A DNA stretch of 64,000 bases from Adiantum capillus-veneris (Eukaryota > Streptophyta > Polypodiopsida > Polypodiales > Pteridaceae). Within the stretch, counting starts at the first letter, position 1. Each line of letters opens with the position of its first letter. Under the pieces are notes generated by a model. It was given only the letters and a program-made list of their open reading frames with translations, did no database searches and was not told the DNA's origin. This document shows positions 11,695 to 23,257 of this stretch, piece by piece. The DNA lies in NCBI GenBank assembly GCA_014529385.2, contig CM043942.1, positions 64,451,184 to 64,515,183 of the forward strand, written 5' to 3'. The position numbers and the translations under genes are program-made.

Positions 11695-11905
11695 TGGCCT
11701 AGGAATAGAGGTTTTTCCCTTCCATTTCACTCCACACATTAGAATAAACATTGCAATTAGTAGAAAGATCCATTTTCAACAATGTATGGTGTTCATGTTT
11801 GGTGCCCAAAGAATAGGAGAAATTCTCGCGTCACCAAACCCTGTCATCTTGCCTCTTGTTGACTATCATAGATCATTTGATGTGCATATTTTTATTTTGT
11901 TGTAG
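11687..11905 (+). CDS. Small-ORF family A, third copy (72 aa)
   Basis: An intact 72-codon ORF, the same length as the A proteins at 29851 and 53825, with 41 of 72 identical positions and no gaps. Shared blocks are ISRKIHFQQ, F.FG..R..EIL.SP.P.ILPL.DY and SFDV...ILL. The start codon overlaps the end of the preceding B-like frame; 78 bases later the gag ORF begins, with no LTR end or primer site between. Secondary structure by eye: strand, amphipathic helix, two strands. No known family recognised; no signal peptide. Calling it protein-coding rests on conservation, not on a known domain. Confidence 0.65.
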   Translation: MDNGLGIEVFPFHFTPHIRINIAISRKIHFQQCMVFMFGAQRIGEILASPNPVILPLVDYHRSFDVHIFILL

Positions 11906-11982
11906 AATAGATTGGAATTTAGAAAACATTATTGTGTAAATTTTTGATAAAGAAAAAAACGTGTTCACTTTGAATCAATTCA

Positions 11983-13056
11983 ATGGAGGCCCAACGCCAA
12001 ATGTCAGGATATCCTCTCTTTTTTGGAGAGCCTGGCGAGGATGCTGATCTATTTATAAAAAAATTCAAAATGGCTTGCGGCATAAAGAGAGTGATAGGAG
12101 ATGATGAACGCTTAGAAATGTTTGAGGTAGCTCTGAGGAAGGATGCTAGCACTTGGTTTGACTCTCTATCTCAGAAGGTTAAGGGAAACTATAATGAAGT
12201 CGTTGATCATTACAAGCGATACTTCTTTGACCCCCAAAACACTCAGAAGCTATGGCAAGACATCATTTTTCACAAACAAAGAGACTTAGATGACTACTAC
12301 ATGTATAAACAAGAGTTTCTACCTCTTTGGGATGTATGGGTGAGAAATGTTGCTAACCCTGGTGATGACGCAGAGTTCCTAAAGAAGGAAAGGTTCATAG
12401 CCGGTCTCTTTCCCACACTCAAAATAAAAGTGGAGGCGGGTGCACCTGCTACCTTTGATGCACCTGAAACTAAGGCTGTTGAGAAGTATAGAAAACTCAA
12501 GTGCCTAAGGGGAGAGGTTCCAATAGAGGGTCCAAGACCGAAGGAAGAATTGCAAGCATCAACATCTAGAGATATTCCTGAGGTAACAGTTGAGGTGATT
12601 GAAAAGTTAAATCAATCTTTGAGCAACTTGTCAATTCACCTTGCACAAGTTGTAGGTCCCAATGGACAAACAAAGAAAGCAAAAGAGTGAGAGACACAAC
12701 CTAGGCGACTTTTGCAATGTTAAATTTGTGAAGAGTCTGGACATGGGATCTATACTTGTACTTGGCCCAATGGGGAGCCAGGGAGATCTAACTTGAATTA
12801 CCCAGTGATAAATGCAAGTGAAGGAGCTAGTCAACAACCACGGATTCTACAAAGGCCAAATGGATCAAGACCACCTCTACGAGAAGTGGAAGGAGTTACA
12901 CCTTTGCCAGACCCAAATGTGCATGTGTTAGAGGTGACAAATTCAAAATAGGTTTACATGGAAGCAAATGGCATTAAGCGCGGCCGAGGAAAAGGTAAGG
13001 AGAAAGAAGGAGTTACGTCACAAAGTGACCATGGGCGAGAAAAGAAGGCGAACGAG
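11983..13056 (+). pseudogene. gag: Gag and zinc knuckle of the Tat element
   Basis: The first 235 codons (11983-12690) are open and carry a retrotransposon gag domain: 'ATG GAG GCC' start, LFFGEPGEDADLFIKKF, then ALRKDASTWFDSLS, the conserved helix with the W of plant gag proteins, and a helical C-terminal part. A TGA at 12688 then interrupts; downstream frames continue with C*ICEESGHGIYTC, a CX2CX4HX4C knuckle interrupted by one stop, and Arg/Lys-rich sequence to about 13056. Gag would form the virus-like particle and bind RNA in the cytoplasm. The ATG at 11983 is the first in frame after the small-ORF pair. Confidence 0.75.
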
Positions 13057-13064
13057 AAAGGAAG

Positions 13065-13777
13065 GTGAAGGAGACCAAGGAAGCTAAGAGGACTCGATGG
13101 CGTATCAACCTCCAGGACTTTCCTCTTGGACATGGTATGGATCCATACAAGCTATTGGAAGACATGAGAGGTAAGGGTCCTAATATTTCATGGCCTCAGT
13201 TTCTTGCATTATGTCCACAAGTTAGGAGGGATTTATCAAAGGTAGTTAGCACTAGGAGAAAGGTAAAAGAGAGTGTGCCTGTTGTAAAAATTTCACAAGC
13301 TAAAATGAATGAGGATTTTACACCCGTGCTAGATTGTTACATCAAAGGAAGATTGATTAGGAAAGGTCTAGTGGATGGGGGTGCACAAATTTGCATCATG
13401 ACAGAGGGACTCATGCAAAGACTAGGCATGCACATCCATGAGACACTTTAAATCAAAGTCAAGATGATAAACAATAACAAGGCTAGGTGTGTAGGAATTT
13501 GTAAAAATGTTTTTGTGGAGGACTTGGCATTAGGAAGGTAGTGGATTTTTATGTTATGTCAACCAAGGGAAGTGGCTATCCATTTATCCTTGGAAGACCA
13601 TGGCTAATGAAAATGCAAAATTTGCAGGATTGGAAAAGTGGGAAGCTAATTTGCAGTAATGGAGATCATATAAAGGTTGTCTTTGACATGAAGGAGAAAC
13701 GCAAAGAGGAGCTCCATGAAGAATCATCACAAAGTGAGACGGAAGAAGACTGGACTGATAGCACTTCAGAAAAATAA
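13065..13777 (+). pseudogene. pro: Protease domain of the Tat element
   Basis: The first open part (13065-13451) ends in KGLVDGGAQICIMTE, the aspartic protease site with Asp-Gly-Gly where Asp-Ser/Thr-Gly is usual. After a stop and frameshift the second part (13541-13777) has FILGRPWLMKMQNLQDW, the C-terminal ILGRPWL strand of retropepsins. The acidic Ser/Glu tail that follows is typical of the spacer before reverse transcriptase. Confidence 0.75.
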
Positions 13778-13819
13778 GGTAGCAGTAGCACTACGGAAGA
13801 GGAGTCTTCCATTGAAGTC

Positions 13820-14858
13820 ATGGGGGTAAGGTTTAATCCAAGCAACCAAGAAACCTCTTGCCCAGGCATGGAGGAGGTAAGTCCTCAAGAGAACCAAAAT
13901 GTGGAAGATGAAAGAATGTTAGAAGGTATGTTGTCTTACACACTTACAAAGGATGAAAGAGAGTATATCAAATGTGTGCTAAGAAAGTTCCCTAAGCTTT
14001 TTGCTAAAGTCTACACTGATGTGCGTAGAGTAGATGATGTTCAACACAAGATCGAGCTGAAGCCACAGGCCACACCTAAGGCTCAAAAGCTATGAAGGCT
14101 AGGAGTCATCAAGGAGCAAGCTTTACTCAAGGATGTAAGAAAGATTCTAGCACCAACTTTCATTTATCTAGTGGGAATTCACAGTGGGTCTCTCCCGTTG
14201 TTGTCACTCCCAAGAAAAACAGCAAGTGGAGGGTGTGTGTGGATTACCGTCCACTGAATGAGGCAACAAAAAGAGATCACTTTTCCCTCCCATTTCAGGA
14301 TGAGATACTAAATGAGGTAGCTGGTCATGAGAAGTACACTGTGTGTGATGGCTACTCGGGTTACTTTTAGATAGGTATCACATTGGAGGATCAGTTAAAA
14401 ACAACCTTCATCATTCCTCTTGGGGTTGTTCTGCTTTCAGAGTCATGCCATTTGGCCTGACAAATGCTCCTGCAACTTTCCAATGCTTCATGAACATGGT
14501 GTCTCAAGCATTCTTTGGAGAGTCCATTAGGGTTTTTATAGATGATTTTGGCATTTATTGCCGAGAATAATTGCACTTACAAAAGGTATAAGAAGGTTTG
14601 AAAAAACTTTACAACATGGGAGGTCAGCTCAATCCCGACAAATGTCACATAGGTGACAATGAAGTGATCTTGCTTGGTCACAAGGTTTCCTATAAAGGCA
14701 GGAAATTGGATCCTTCAAAGTCAAAGGCTCTTATTGAGCTCCCATCATCCAAGAATCTCAAAGAGGTCATCCCATTCATTCAAAAGGTGAATTATATGTC
14801 ACGCTTCATTCACTTAACTTTGGAGCTACTTCACCCCTTGCAAATATTGACACAATAA
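13820..14858 (+). pseudogene. Reverse transcriptase of the Tat element (frameshifted)
   Basis: Open pieces at 13820-14095, 14092-14370 and 14598-14858 together span the domain. Recognisable blocks: SPVVVTPKKNSKWRVCVDYRPLN (around 14190-14260, quoted in part: WRVCVDYRPLN), KYTVCDGYSGYF, then in another frame MPFGLTNAPATFQ and VFIDDFGIY (about 14530-14560), the catalytic box with FIDD in place of the common Y.DD. The thumb and connection follow (LLGHKVS, then VNYMSRFI). At least three stops or shifts make it inactive. Confidence 0.8.
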
Positions 14859-14859
14859 G

Positions 14860-15195
14860 CTGAATTTTCATTGTTTGATGAGCTTGAAGAGTACTTTTGT
14901 AACATTAAATTCATTTTGTCAGAGCTACCAACACTCATTCCTCCTTGTTGGGATTAGACATTCTTTGTTAGCTCTAGTGTTGGGAAGGAAACACTTGGTG
15001 CAGTTTCATTACAACAAGATCCCCGCAGTACAAGGATGCGACCCATCTACTTTGCTAGTAGGGTCATGAATTCTTTGGAGAGAGGCTATATGAAGGTAGA
15101 ACTCATGATGCTTTCTCTCATGTTTGCGGTGAGTAATTTTAGATCCTACTTGCTACCAAAACCTTGTGTAATTCTCACTGCAGAAAATTTGTTCC
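14860..15195 (+). pseudogene. RNase H (first) of the Tat element
   Basis: The segment around 15040-15160 reads PIYFASRVMNSLERGY then FAVSNFRSYLLP, the standard gypsy RNase H blocks (Y.SR.L...E..Y...E.E.LA...A...FR.YL). It shifts frame near 15035 relative to the upstream open piece 14875-15069. No intact active site can be followed. Confidence 0.65.
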
Positions 15196-15199
15196 TTGG

Positions 15200-15710
15200 G
15201 TGTCATCTCAAATGAATCTTAGTACTAGGGTCTCAAAGTGGATTATGGAGTTGCAAGAGTTCCAATACTCTTTCAAGGTAGAAGATAGTGTGCGTAAGAA
15301 GTTGGCAGGGATTCACAATTATAGGGTACATGAGAAGGAGATTAAGGTGCTTGAAGTAAAGACCCTACCATTGCCACCACCAAAAAGTATTCCTAATGCT
15401 TCTACCTTGTTTTTTGATGGACGAGCCACAGAAAAAGCAAGGGGAGGGCTGGTGTTGCTCAACCCAAGTGGAGAGGTGTTCATGAAAGAGAAGGTCAATC
15501 AACCAGGTTCAACTAGCAACAATGAAGCAGAATACGACACACTACTTCATGGATTAAAGATGTGCATTGGCCAAGGTATACAACGAGTCATGGTAAAGGG
15601 GGATGCACTTCTCATTGTGAAGTAGATTTTAGGCATTTGGGCATGCAATAATGAAATCCTAAGGACAAAAGTTCATGACATTCGTAGGTTGTTTATATTA
15701 ATTAGTTTGA
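15200..15710 (+). pseudogene. Second, archaeal-type RNase H (Tat signature)
   Basis: In frame 15164-15625: TLFFDGRATEKARGG, then LLNPSGEV, then NNEAEYDTLLHGLKM, then VMVKGDALLIVK. This matches the additional RNase H of the Tat clade (DG....GAG.VL..P, NN.AEYEALI.GL, GDS.LV..Q) and retains the Asp, Glu and second Asp positions. A TAG at 15623 precedes the last part. It places the element in Tat rather than Athila or the chromoviruses. Confidence 0.8.
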
Positions 15711-15714
15711 AGAA

Positions 15715-16170
15715 GTGCAACTATATCATATTCCTAGGAAACAAAATGAAGATGCTAATTTACTTGCACAACAAGCAGTTACATGTGTCGAGAAAGAAGT
15801 GCAAGTCATCATGGTGGTAGCAGCTGTCAAGCAACCAAGATACCATGGATTGGAGTCACTAGCTCCCATTATTGTCTACATTTTGGAGGGTGAGTTTCCA
15901 CAAGACTTCAAAAAAGCTCAAAAGAGGAGGCTCATGAAGAAGGCAAGTGTCTATCTCTTCCTAGAAGGCCCTCTCTATCAAAGAGGGAAGGATCAAGTGT
16001 GCAGAAGAGTACCAACTATTGAGGAAATTCTAGCCATTCTAAAAGGTTCGCATAAAGAAGCATGTGGTGTCATGAGTTAACTGTGAAGAAGATTTTGCTT
16101 GAGGAGTATGTGTGGCCAAGCCTGCATGTGGATGTCCAGCATTTGTGTAAAAACTGTCACAATTGTCAGT
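15715..16170 (+). pseudogene. Integrase N-terminal zinc finger, truncated
   Basis: After a linker with IPRKQNEDANLLAQQA, the HHCC finger is seen as SHKEACG, SHELTVKKILLEEYVWPSL and HLCKNCHNCQ, crossing one frameshift near 16075. Sequence similarity stops exactly after CHNCQ at about 16168, with no catalytic core. The junction with following 'tgatagccg' marks an insertion or deletion breakpoint. Confidence 0.75.
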
Positions 16171-18042
16171 GATAGCCGTTTTTTCGGCTCTCATAAAATC
16201 TTTTAAGAAGCCACTTCACCCCACAAAAACACCCTACCACAATGATAGGCTCGCTTTCCATTGTAAATAGCATGTGTGCGATTAGGGTTTTTATCACATT
16301 TTTTTATTAACTCATTGAGCGAGTCATTGGGCTAGGAGACAAAAAAATGAATTTATAATATTACGGTCCTCTTTACATGTAAATATTATCCATCAAATAA
16401 AGGAAATAAGTATAAAGGTTTTTTTTCAAGTTTTTTGTATTTATGTAAATATATATTCCTAGATGTGCGTTATCAAGCCTAAATATGCTAGCTTCCATTG
16501 CGTGTCATTCCTTATACACGTTTTACTATCATTCTATCCCTTAAGCTCTACTCACACAAGCCTTGAAAAAACTTTGTGTGACTTCATTGTAAAAATTCAC
16601 AAATCATCTTATCGGCTCCGTCATATTTTTCCATTCCTCTCAGATAAATATTCACAAGTATACAGGTTTCATCTTCAAGTAAATTCCATAAATTACTCAA
16701 ACTAGAGAGTAATTGAGGGTCCCTTTCCTCATGATTTTCCTCCTTTTATTTTTTCACATATATATTTTAGTTGCCACCATGCATCCCATGTGTCCATTTC
16801 TTCATAAGATCCATGACTAGCTAACCTATCTTCTTGACCCACAAATATATATCATATTTGATACTTATCCTATACCATACATGTGTGCAAGCTCCTTTGC
16901 AAAATTAGGTCATGGTTGATGTATGGGGGGCTTACTTGGAAGATACAAAGGAAAAAGAATCAAATAGTGGCCCACTTCAAGCCTTATGAGGTGCTGCAAG
17001 GATAACTTTTTTCTCGAATTTTGGCACCCTCTTCTGCTCCAAATATGAGGATATGTCCAAAAAAGAAAATGTAGCTCATAAGCTGAAGTATTTCTCATAA
17101 TATTTTCAGAATTTTTGGAGTCAAGGGTGATTTTACAGAAATTTTGCTGCCATGATACACTCACATACTCTCATATATCTCTACACATACTCCCATATTC
17201 ACATTCCCTCTTCACCATCATGAAAATTACAAAAAAAATAGCAAATTGGATATGATTTATCTCTGCAAATGAAGGATTTTCAGCAAGAGGACCTTGAAGT
17301 CTTCAAATCGAGGCAACGTCACCATCAACCGTCACTCTCTCACATTGACGCTTCATCCACCGGTGTCACTAGGTGAACTTCCTCTCCGATTCTATCTATC
17401 CCCCTAATTTCCAATACCTTCTTAAGTCATTTTACCAATTGTCATGCACCCTTTGTGCACCTCATTGTAATCATAATCACTAACTGCGGACACGAAACAA
17501 TTGATAACTTGAACAAATTTTAATCAAACTAAGTGAAACTTGTCCAGAGACCTTAAAAAGTTGACTACTTGGAAAATCAAGCCAGGAAGTGTAAAAATTT
17601 GAGAAAAGTAAATAATCACAAGTATTTACTTCTGATACACAGAGACACCATTTTGGACTTTTGAGCTTGTATAGTGTTAGACCAACATAATACAAGGCCA
17701 CCGAGCAATTTTGGGTTCAATTGGATCCAAATTAGTACATGTTCACTCAGATCGCAGGTTGCAGATTAGTCCTTTGGCTTTTCACAAAAGTAGAATCTGA
17801 AAGTCTCAAATGCTGACTCACTTAGCTCAATTTGAAGAGATACACATAGACCAGTCACAATAATTAGAAAAAATTGTACAGTCTTTGTAAAAGACTAGCT
17901 AACTTGATTAAAACTGATAGAAGAATCAGGTTGCAGACAAGGAATTGAAAGCTTGACAGAAGTTGCAATCAAGTCAAGTGGAAGAAGCTGATAACAAGTC
18001 AATGCAACAGTAAGTACTCTATCAAAGGCTTCACAAGTCTAT
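16171..18042. other. Non-coding interval; probable LTR or leader of element B
   Basis: No coding domain is visible. The stretch begins with TG at the break in the Tat integrase and lies directly upstream of the gag start of element B, so the B 5' LTR and leader are expected here, but I could not find LTR ends, a primer site or the matching 3' LTR. A palindromic gtaaataatcacaagtatttac core at about 17607 matches the repeat family at 7.5-8.1 kb. Confidence 0.35.
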
Positions 18043-18772
18043 ATGAACCTTAGATCTGGTCGTATACTAGCAAACCAAGGCATATTTGGAGAGACCACTA
18101 GTAGAGTATCCACCGAAGAGAGTGTGAATCAAGGTGATCACTTGGAAACTATCTTTGAAGAAGTCTCAGACACTTTTTCAGAATCAACATCTGAAATGTC
18201 TTCCTATTCAACTCATTCAGAAACTGGAATGACAATGCGGTATAAGCACATACTCACCTTTTATAGGACTAATCACCATTGAAGCTCAGGTTTACTTGGA
18301 TCCTAATGAAGAGTATGCCATTCGCATTGATGACCATGACATAGAGTTTGAAGAGGAAATCAGGGCAAACAAACAAGGAAATGTGTATATGGATAAAAAT
18401 GAGACTCAGTATTTATAAGTTGAAAACCTCGATGTGATAGAAAAATGGGGGTTAGAATTAAATACCATAATCCCGAATATGGCAGCAAAAGAAGAACCAC
18501 CGACTTTAGAATTCAAGGGATACGATCAAGTTGATTTGAAGCCTTTGAAATGGCTTAGCACGGATAATCCTAGGATCGGAGTCTACTGTTGGGAGGATAG
18601 AAATGTCAAAGATCTTCTATGGACTTCTCATGCCAAATCAGGATAGTTAACACCCATGAAGATCATCTATATCTTCAAAATCAAAGACAAGGGTTCAGTA
18701 GATCTACCAACTATCTATTTAGGGATTGCTATAACAATAACTTTGTTATGATGAGTCTTGAGGAGGTGGAAC
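18043..18772 (+). pseudogene. gag: Element B gag, N-terminal part
   Basis: The ORF starts MNLRSGRIL, a start sequence common in plant gypsy gag proteins, followed by a Ser/Thr/Glu-rich stretch. A second open piece (18434-18646) has acidic and hydrophobic sequence without a named domain. The frame breaks between them. The chromovirus enters at 18773 after GGAAC. Confidence 0.6.
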
Positions 18773-20673
18773 TGTCATAAAATATAATATCTAACTTTAC
18801 CAGATGATTTTCTTTTATTAAACTGATCATTTAATGTGGGAGAATAAACGAGAACAACAACTAGAATAGAGACATGTGCTTCTAGACCTATCTCAACATG
18901 GGAACAAAAAGAGAGATGGTTGTATCTCAAGGGGTCCAAAAGGAGATGGTCTATCAAAGAGCAGTGTGCAATAAGTGCTTCTAGACTTACCTCAGCAGGG
19001 GACCAAGAGGAGAGATGGTTACATCTCAATAGGGGTCCAACAGGAGGTAGTCTATCAAAGAGAAATGTGCATCTAATCGAACTTAAAAGACCTTAGGGTT
19101 AGCTTCATTAAAGACCTCCAATGGTTAGTGTTAAAAGTCCTTTGACCTTAAGCAAGCTAGGGCTGAGCTTGAGGTGGGAACCTGACCTAAACTTGCTTTT
19201 GACCTTAAGCAAGCTATGCTTGAGGTGGGAACCCGACCTAAACTTGCCTTTGAGCTTAGGCAAGCTATGGCTGAGTTTGAGGTGGGAACTACACCTAAGG
19301 TGCTTGTCATGCTTGATGACTAAGGTACTTGAGGTACTTTTCATACTTAATCAGGAAGTTTCTTGAGAAGCTTCCTATGCATGGGGGGTAATATGCTTAA
19401 GTCAAAAATAGACCCTACACATTTAATGAGGAAGTTGCTTGAGAATCTTCGTATGCATGGGGAGTAAGATGCTTGAGTCAAAAAGAGACCCTACACACAT
19501 TTAATGAGGAAGTTTCTTGAGAAGCTTCCTATGCATGGGGGGTAAGATGCTTGAGTCAAATAAGAGACCCCACACACTTAGTGAGGAAGTTGCTTGAGAA
19601 GCTTCCTATGCATAAAAGTCTCAAACATAGAGGAATCTTTGACCTAACCTTCCACTCACCCAAGGGGCACCCCTTTTCTAAAAGGGCACATGGGACACAT
19701 GTCAGACTCTCACTAAGCTTAACCACATGGTGTGCTTGAATGCTATTGGTTGGGCTAAAGAGGGGTCCAATGAGCTTCTAGTTCCATCCAACAAATATCT
19801 AGATATTTTCAAGCTCTCTCTCTCTAAGGGCTAAGGAGGATACTTGTCAAAAGACTACCCATGTTGCATGTGATTGGCTAGGGGGAGAGCGGTTCAATGA
19901 GCTTGCAACATGTGGAAAAGTTGCAACTCGCCCCAAGAAATCAAGGGGGGTGCTAGGGGGATATACACCACACACACACTCATTTTGTGGATCAATCTCA
20001 CTTGGTGAAAGTTGAGGAACTCCACCTCCTTCTCCAAGATTGTGAGAAGTAAGAGCCTACACCAACACTCTTGGCTATGGAATGCAAATCCAAGCAAGAG
20101 CCATGCTTCAATGCTTCAGCTTTCCATCTTCTCCGTCTTCATTACTATGCTATTATGTATGCTAGCAAGACGATTGATGATAAGTGAGGAACTATTTCTT
20201 TCTCCTATAGAATTTTTATTCTTCGTCTTCCCTATCCTCATTCCCCGCTAGGTCTCTCCACCTTCAAAGGTGTTTGAGGCCTTGGGACTGAGGATTGGGA
20301 TAGTTAATAATTTCTAGAAAGTTTATGTTATGCTTGTGATGCATGAAGCTTTGCGTCTTCAGTGCATCATCTAGGTCACAAGGAACACAAAGATTGTATT
20401 GTACCAAGTCTCTGTTGATGGGAGAAATTATAATACAAATGCCTATTGGAGGGGGGACCGGCTCCATATGAATCCGGTCCTCAACTATTCTTATGTTCTC
20501 TAAACTCTCTCTCTTGCAAAATTATTGTTCATGCCAAGTTAACTAAGTACCTTGTTTATGTTGCTACCATGCATTAAGTTCACCCGCTATGCTCAGAAAG
20601 TAATCTCACAAAAGTGCTTCACCTAATTTCCTAATTTCGCTACTCTCAAAGTTCATAGGCCATTTCCATTACA
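18773..20673 (+). repeat. Chromovirus 5' LTR (1901 bp)
   Basis: TG...CA ends; paired with 26112-27949. It holds three internal tandem families: two ~105-bp units with 'gagagatggtt' (18870-19075), about three ~57-bp units with 'ttgaccttaagcaagct' (19138-19310) and four ~75-bp units with 'gaggaagttgcttgag' (about 19350-19620). A possible TATA box 'gcataaaag' follows the last unit near 19609. Confidence 0.92.
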
Positions 20674-20692
20674 TTGGTATGAGAGCATTTGG
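20674..20692 (+). promoter_or_regulatory. Primer binding site, initiator-tRNA-Met type
   Basis: Directly after the LTR CA comes TTGGTATGAGAGCATTTGG. The plant consensus complementary to tRNA-iMet is TGGTATCAGAGC; one base differs in the 12-base core. Confidence 0.85.
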
Positions 20693-21046
20693 TTTCTCTT
20701 TTCTTGCTTAAGAAGAGAGGTCCTTAAGTAGCCTATTAATGGTTGATTTTGTTAATTATATTAGGGTAAGTGGAACTGGGATCTATTATTGATTTTGTTG
20801 AGCCCACTATGTGGAATATGGTCCACACCTCGGGAGATTTGGTCTTAATAATGGATTCTTTTTAGACTTGCCTACGGATTTACCATTATTGAGCCATAAG
20901 AAGTCCAAAAGGAGCTATCCCTCGGAAACTTTGCTATGTTAGACTCACTCCACTACTCTCTATAATTAACCAAATGGATCCATGGATGTAGATACTTAAG
21001 TGCCTATTTTCAAAGGCTAAGAGGAGGTAGCAACTAAGGTTTTGAA

Positions 21047-22161
21047 TTGCCAAATCATACACTAAGGAAACACCTAAGTTTAATTAACATGGCTGGCAAT
21101 AACCAAGAGAGTAGAATGAACATTGATAACTTTGATTTTGCACATGAAGGTGTTAATGATGATGCCCCCATGTTTTTTAATTACCTTATTACTAGGTTGC
21201 AACAAGCTATGGGAAACCCCTCTTTGCAAGCCGAAGGTGACTCAACAACTTCATGCTTATGTAATTTCCTTTCCTCTCAAAGAGGAGAGAGAGCTTAGGA
21301 GGCCTCTTGGTGAGACCCCCAAAAAAAGACACTCTCCCATATGAGAGGAGGAATCCAAAGAATGAGAAAGTAATGACTCCCTAATTTCCTCAAAAGATGT
21401 GGCTCTATGAAGATGGCGGTCTAGTCGATCGCCAACTCCTCCCAAGAGGAAACGGTTAACCCATAGTCCTTCTCCTCGTCACTCCAAAAGGGAAGAGAGG
21501 AAACAAAGGAAGAAAAGGGCAAGAAAGAGATCACCCTCTTCTCCTTCTTCTTCAACTTCCTCCTCTACCGATGAAAGCTATGGCTATTCTCCTAGAGAAT
21601 ACAAGAGGGGAGGACATTGCAAATCTTACCACGGCGAAGGTCACAAAAGCTAAAGAATTTCAAAGAGGGAGGGAAGAGTATCTCTTTTGTCACCTATGAT
21701 GGGCCATGGAATATTTGGTGCTACCGACAAAGTATTGGCCTTCATCCAACAATTTCCCGAGGGCTTCACCTTACACAGTATGTGACCTATCACATGAGTT
21801 CCACAGAAGGGTATTTAAATCCCTTAAAACTTATAGAAATAAATTTACACAAGGATATGTTTTTTACACATCTCAAAAAAATTTACAAAATTTAAAAGAA
21901 AAGGGTTCGTTATATTTCCTAGAAAATTTACAGAATAGGGATTTTAGAAAATGGGCTTGAACGCACGTGATATAGTGGTCTTAAATATAGTGAACCCCCT
22001 GGGAACAATTTGATGTGGCCTTTGGAAATGAGGGCTTCACGGAGTCCTCCAATCTACACCATGTAGCTATGCACTTCCAAAAGTCAGTTTGTCAATGAAG
22101 GGCTAGCCTTCATGGCAATGGCAAAGCCCCAAAGATATGGAAAACTCTACGAGTTTCCATC
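21047..22161 (+). pseudogene. gag: Chromovirus gag, N-terminal part (broken)
   Basis: Open pieces at 21047-21298, 21617-21895 and 21706-21960 alternate frames. Around 21420-21650 the translation is rich in Arg, Ser and Lys (RKRLTHSPSP, RARKRSPSSPSSS), a basic low-complexity linker that occurs in many chromovirus gag proteins. The following piece has FKSLKTYRNKF and KNLQNLKEKGSLYFL-like helical sequence. At least three breaks. Confidence 0.55.
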
Positions 22162-22992
22162 ATGAAGCAATTCCTTGAGAGCGATGCAAAGGACAAAGTG
22201 CTCACCAAATGGTGGAGTTTGAGGCTTCTCTCGCATGAGTCTATCCACAAATATGTGGACAAGTTTTGGGATTTATATCTCAAGGCTATTGTCTTTCAAA
22301 AGAAATACTTCGCCGAGAAAAAGCAACAATTCTATGTGGGATTACCCAAGTATAAGGCCAAGTATGGCAATTCTCAATGGCCTGGTTCTATCGTCGAAGT
22401 AATCCACCACACCATGGTTGCTTCGCGCATCAATTTCCAACAAGGGGCTAGATGGAATGTCAAACCCATCGAAAATAAACACAAAAGTGATGCTAAGGGA
22501 AAATCCAATGCCCAAAATTCTTACCAAGGTCATTCCAACAACAACAACAACCATCTGTCGAAGGAGAAGGGAGTTTATAAAGGTAAATATAAACTCTCTC
22601 CTAAAGAGCTAGAAGATTTTTGTAAGGACCACAAATGTTTTAAGTGTGGGGAGCAAGGCCATGGTTATCGTCCTTGCCCCAAGAGAATTGCCCACAATGA
22701 GACTCCTAGAGCCTCTATGTTTGAAGCTCCAAAAGAGGATGGTCATTGCCAAGGATTTCTCCTTTCCTATGCTTGGGGAAAGATGGAAGAGCATGATTCC
22801 TTTATTTTTGTTGACCCTGGTTTAACTCATAACTTCATATCCATGGAGTTGACCACTAAACTAGGCATACAAGCCCACGAGATGGGAGATGCATTGAAAG
22901 TCAATGGAGCTATCAAGGGACAAGACGTCTCAATTACTTCCTTAATTGGAAAATTAAGGCTTCATGTCCAAAACTATGTGGACAAAAAATAA
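22162..22992 (+). CDS. Chromovirus gag C-terminus, zinc knuckle and protease start (276 aa)
   Basis: The longest open frame of this element. Residues 1-90 are gag helix sequence with YVDKFWDLYLKA; an Asn/Ser-rich linker follows; CFKCGEQGHGYRPC (about residues 158-171) is a perfect CX2CX4HX4C knuckle. SFIFVDPGLTHNFIS (about 213-227) is the chromovirus protease site, with Asp-Pro-Gly where Asp-Ser/Thr-Gly is usual, a change that may impair activity. The frame stops at 22990 before the ILG strand; the downstream fragment with VIVGAPCFN (about 23024) continues the protease in a broken frame. Confidence 0.75.
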   Translation: MKQFLESDAKDKVLTKWWSLRLLSHESIHKYVDKFWDLYLKAIVFQKKYFAEKKQQFYVGLPKYKAKYGNSQWPGSIVEVIHHTMVASRINFQQGARWNVKPIENKHKSDAKGKSNAQNSYQGHSNNNNNHLSKEKGVYKGKYKLSPKELEDFCKDHKCFKCGEQGHGYRPCPKRIAHNETPRASMFEAPKEDGHCQGFLLSYAWGKMEEHDSFIFVDPGLTHNFISMELTTKLGIQAHEMGDALKVNGAIKGQDVSITSLIGKLRLHVQNYVDKK

Positions 22993-23257
22993 TTCTTCAT
23001 CTCCCCTCTCAAACATGAGAATGTTATCGTTGGGGCACCATGTTTTAACCGCATGGCTTCCAACATGAATTTCCTTGAAAGGAGAATCTACTTCATCTAC
23101 AGGGAAAAGAGAATGTACATAGATGCTAATGAGTTGGGGAACACCATATCCTTGCAATAAAGGGAATCAAGAAGAATTAGAGTTATCTAATCTCCTAAAT
23201 AGATCCCAAGATGTTTTCATTGATGACATCACTAGTGATCTATCTCTAAAATGAGGG

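Larger units (their letters stand above)
11983..16170 (+). mobile_element. Ty3/gypsy element, Tat lineage (decayed, 3' truncated)
   Basis: Gag, zinc knuckle, protease, reverse transcriptase, RNase H, a second (archaeal-type) RNase H and the integrase zinc finger follow in gypsy order. The second RNase H, placed between the usual RNase H and integrase, is diagnostic of the Tat group (Tat, Ogre, Retand). The frame is broken many times. The element ends abruptly at 16170 inside integrase, where unrelated sequence starts with TG. No LTR was identified; a CACTA end has replaced the upstream part. Confidence 0.85.

Noticed and set aside
15623-15625. Stop-codon readthrough as a regulated event in Tat pol
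   Set aside because: Many other stops and frameshifts in the same element make simple decay the better explanation.
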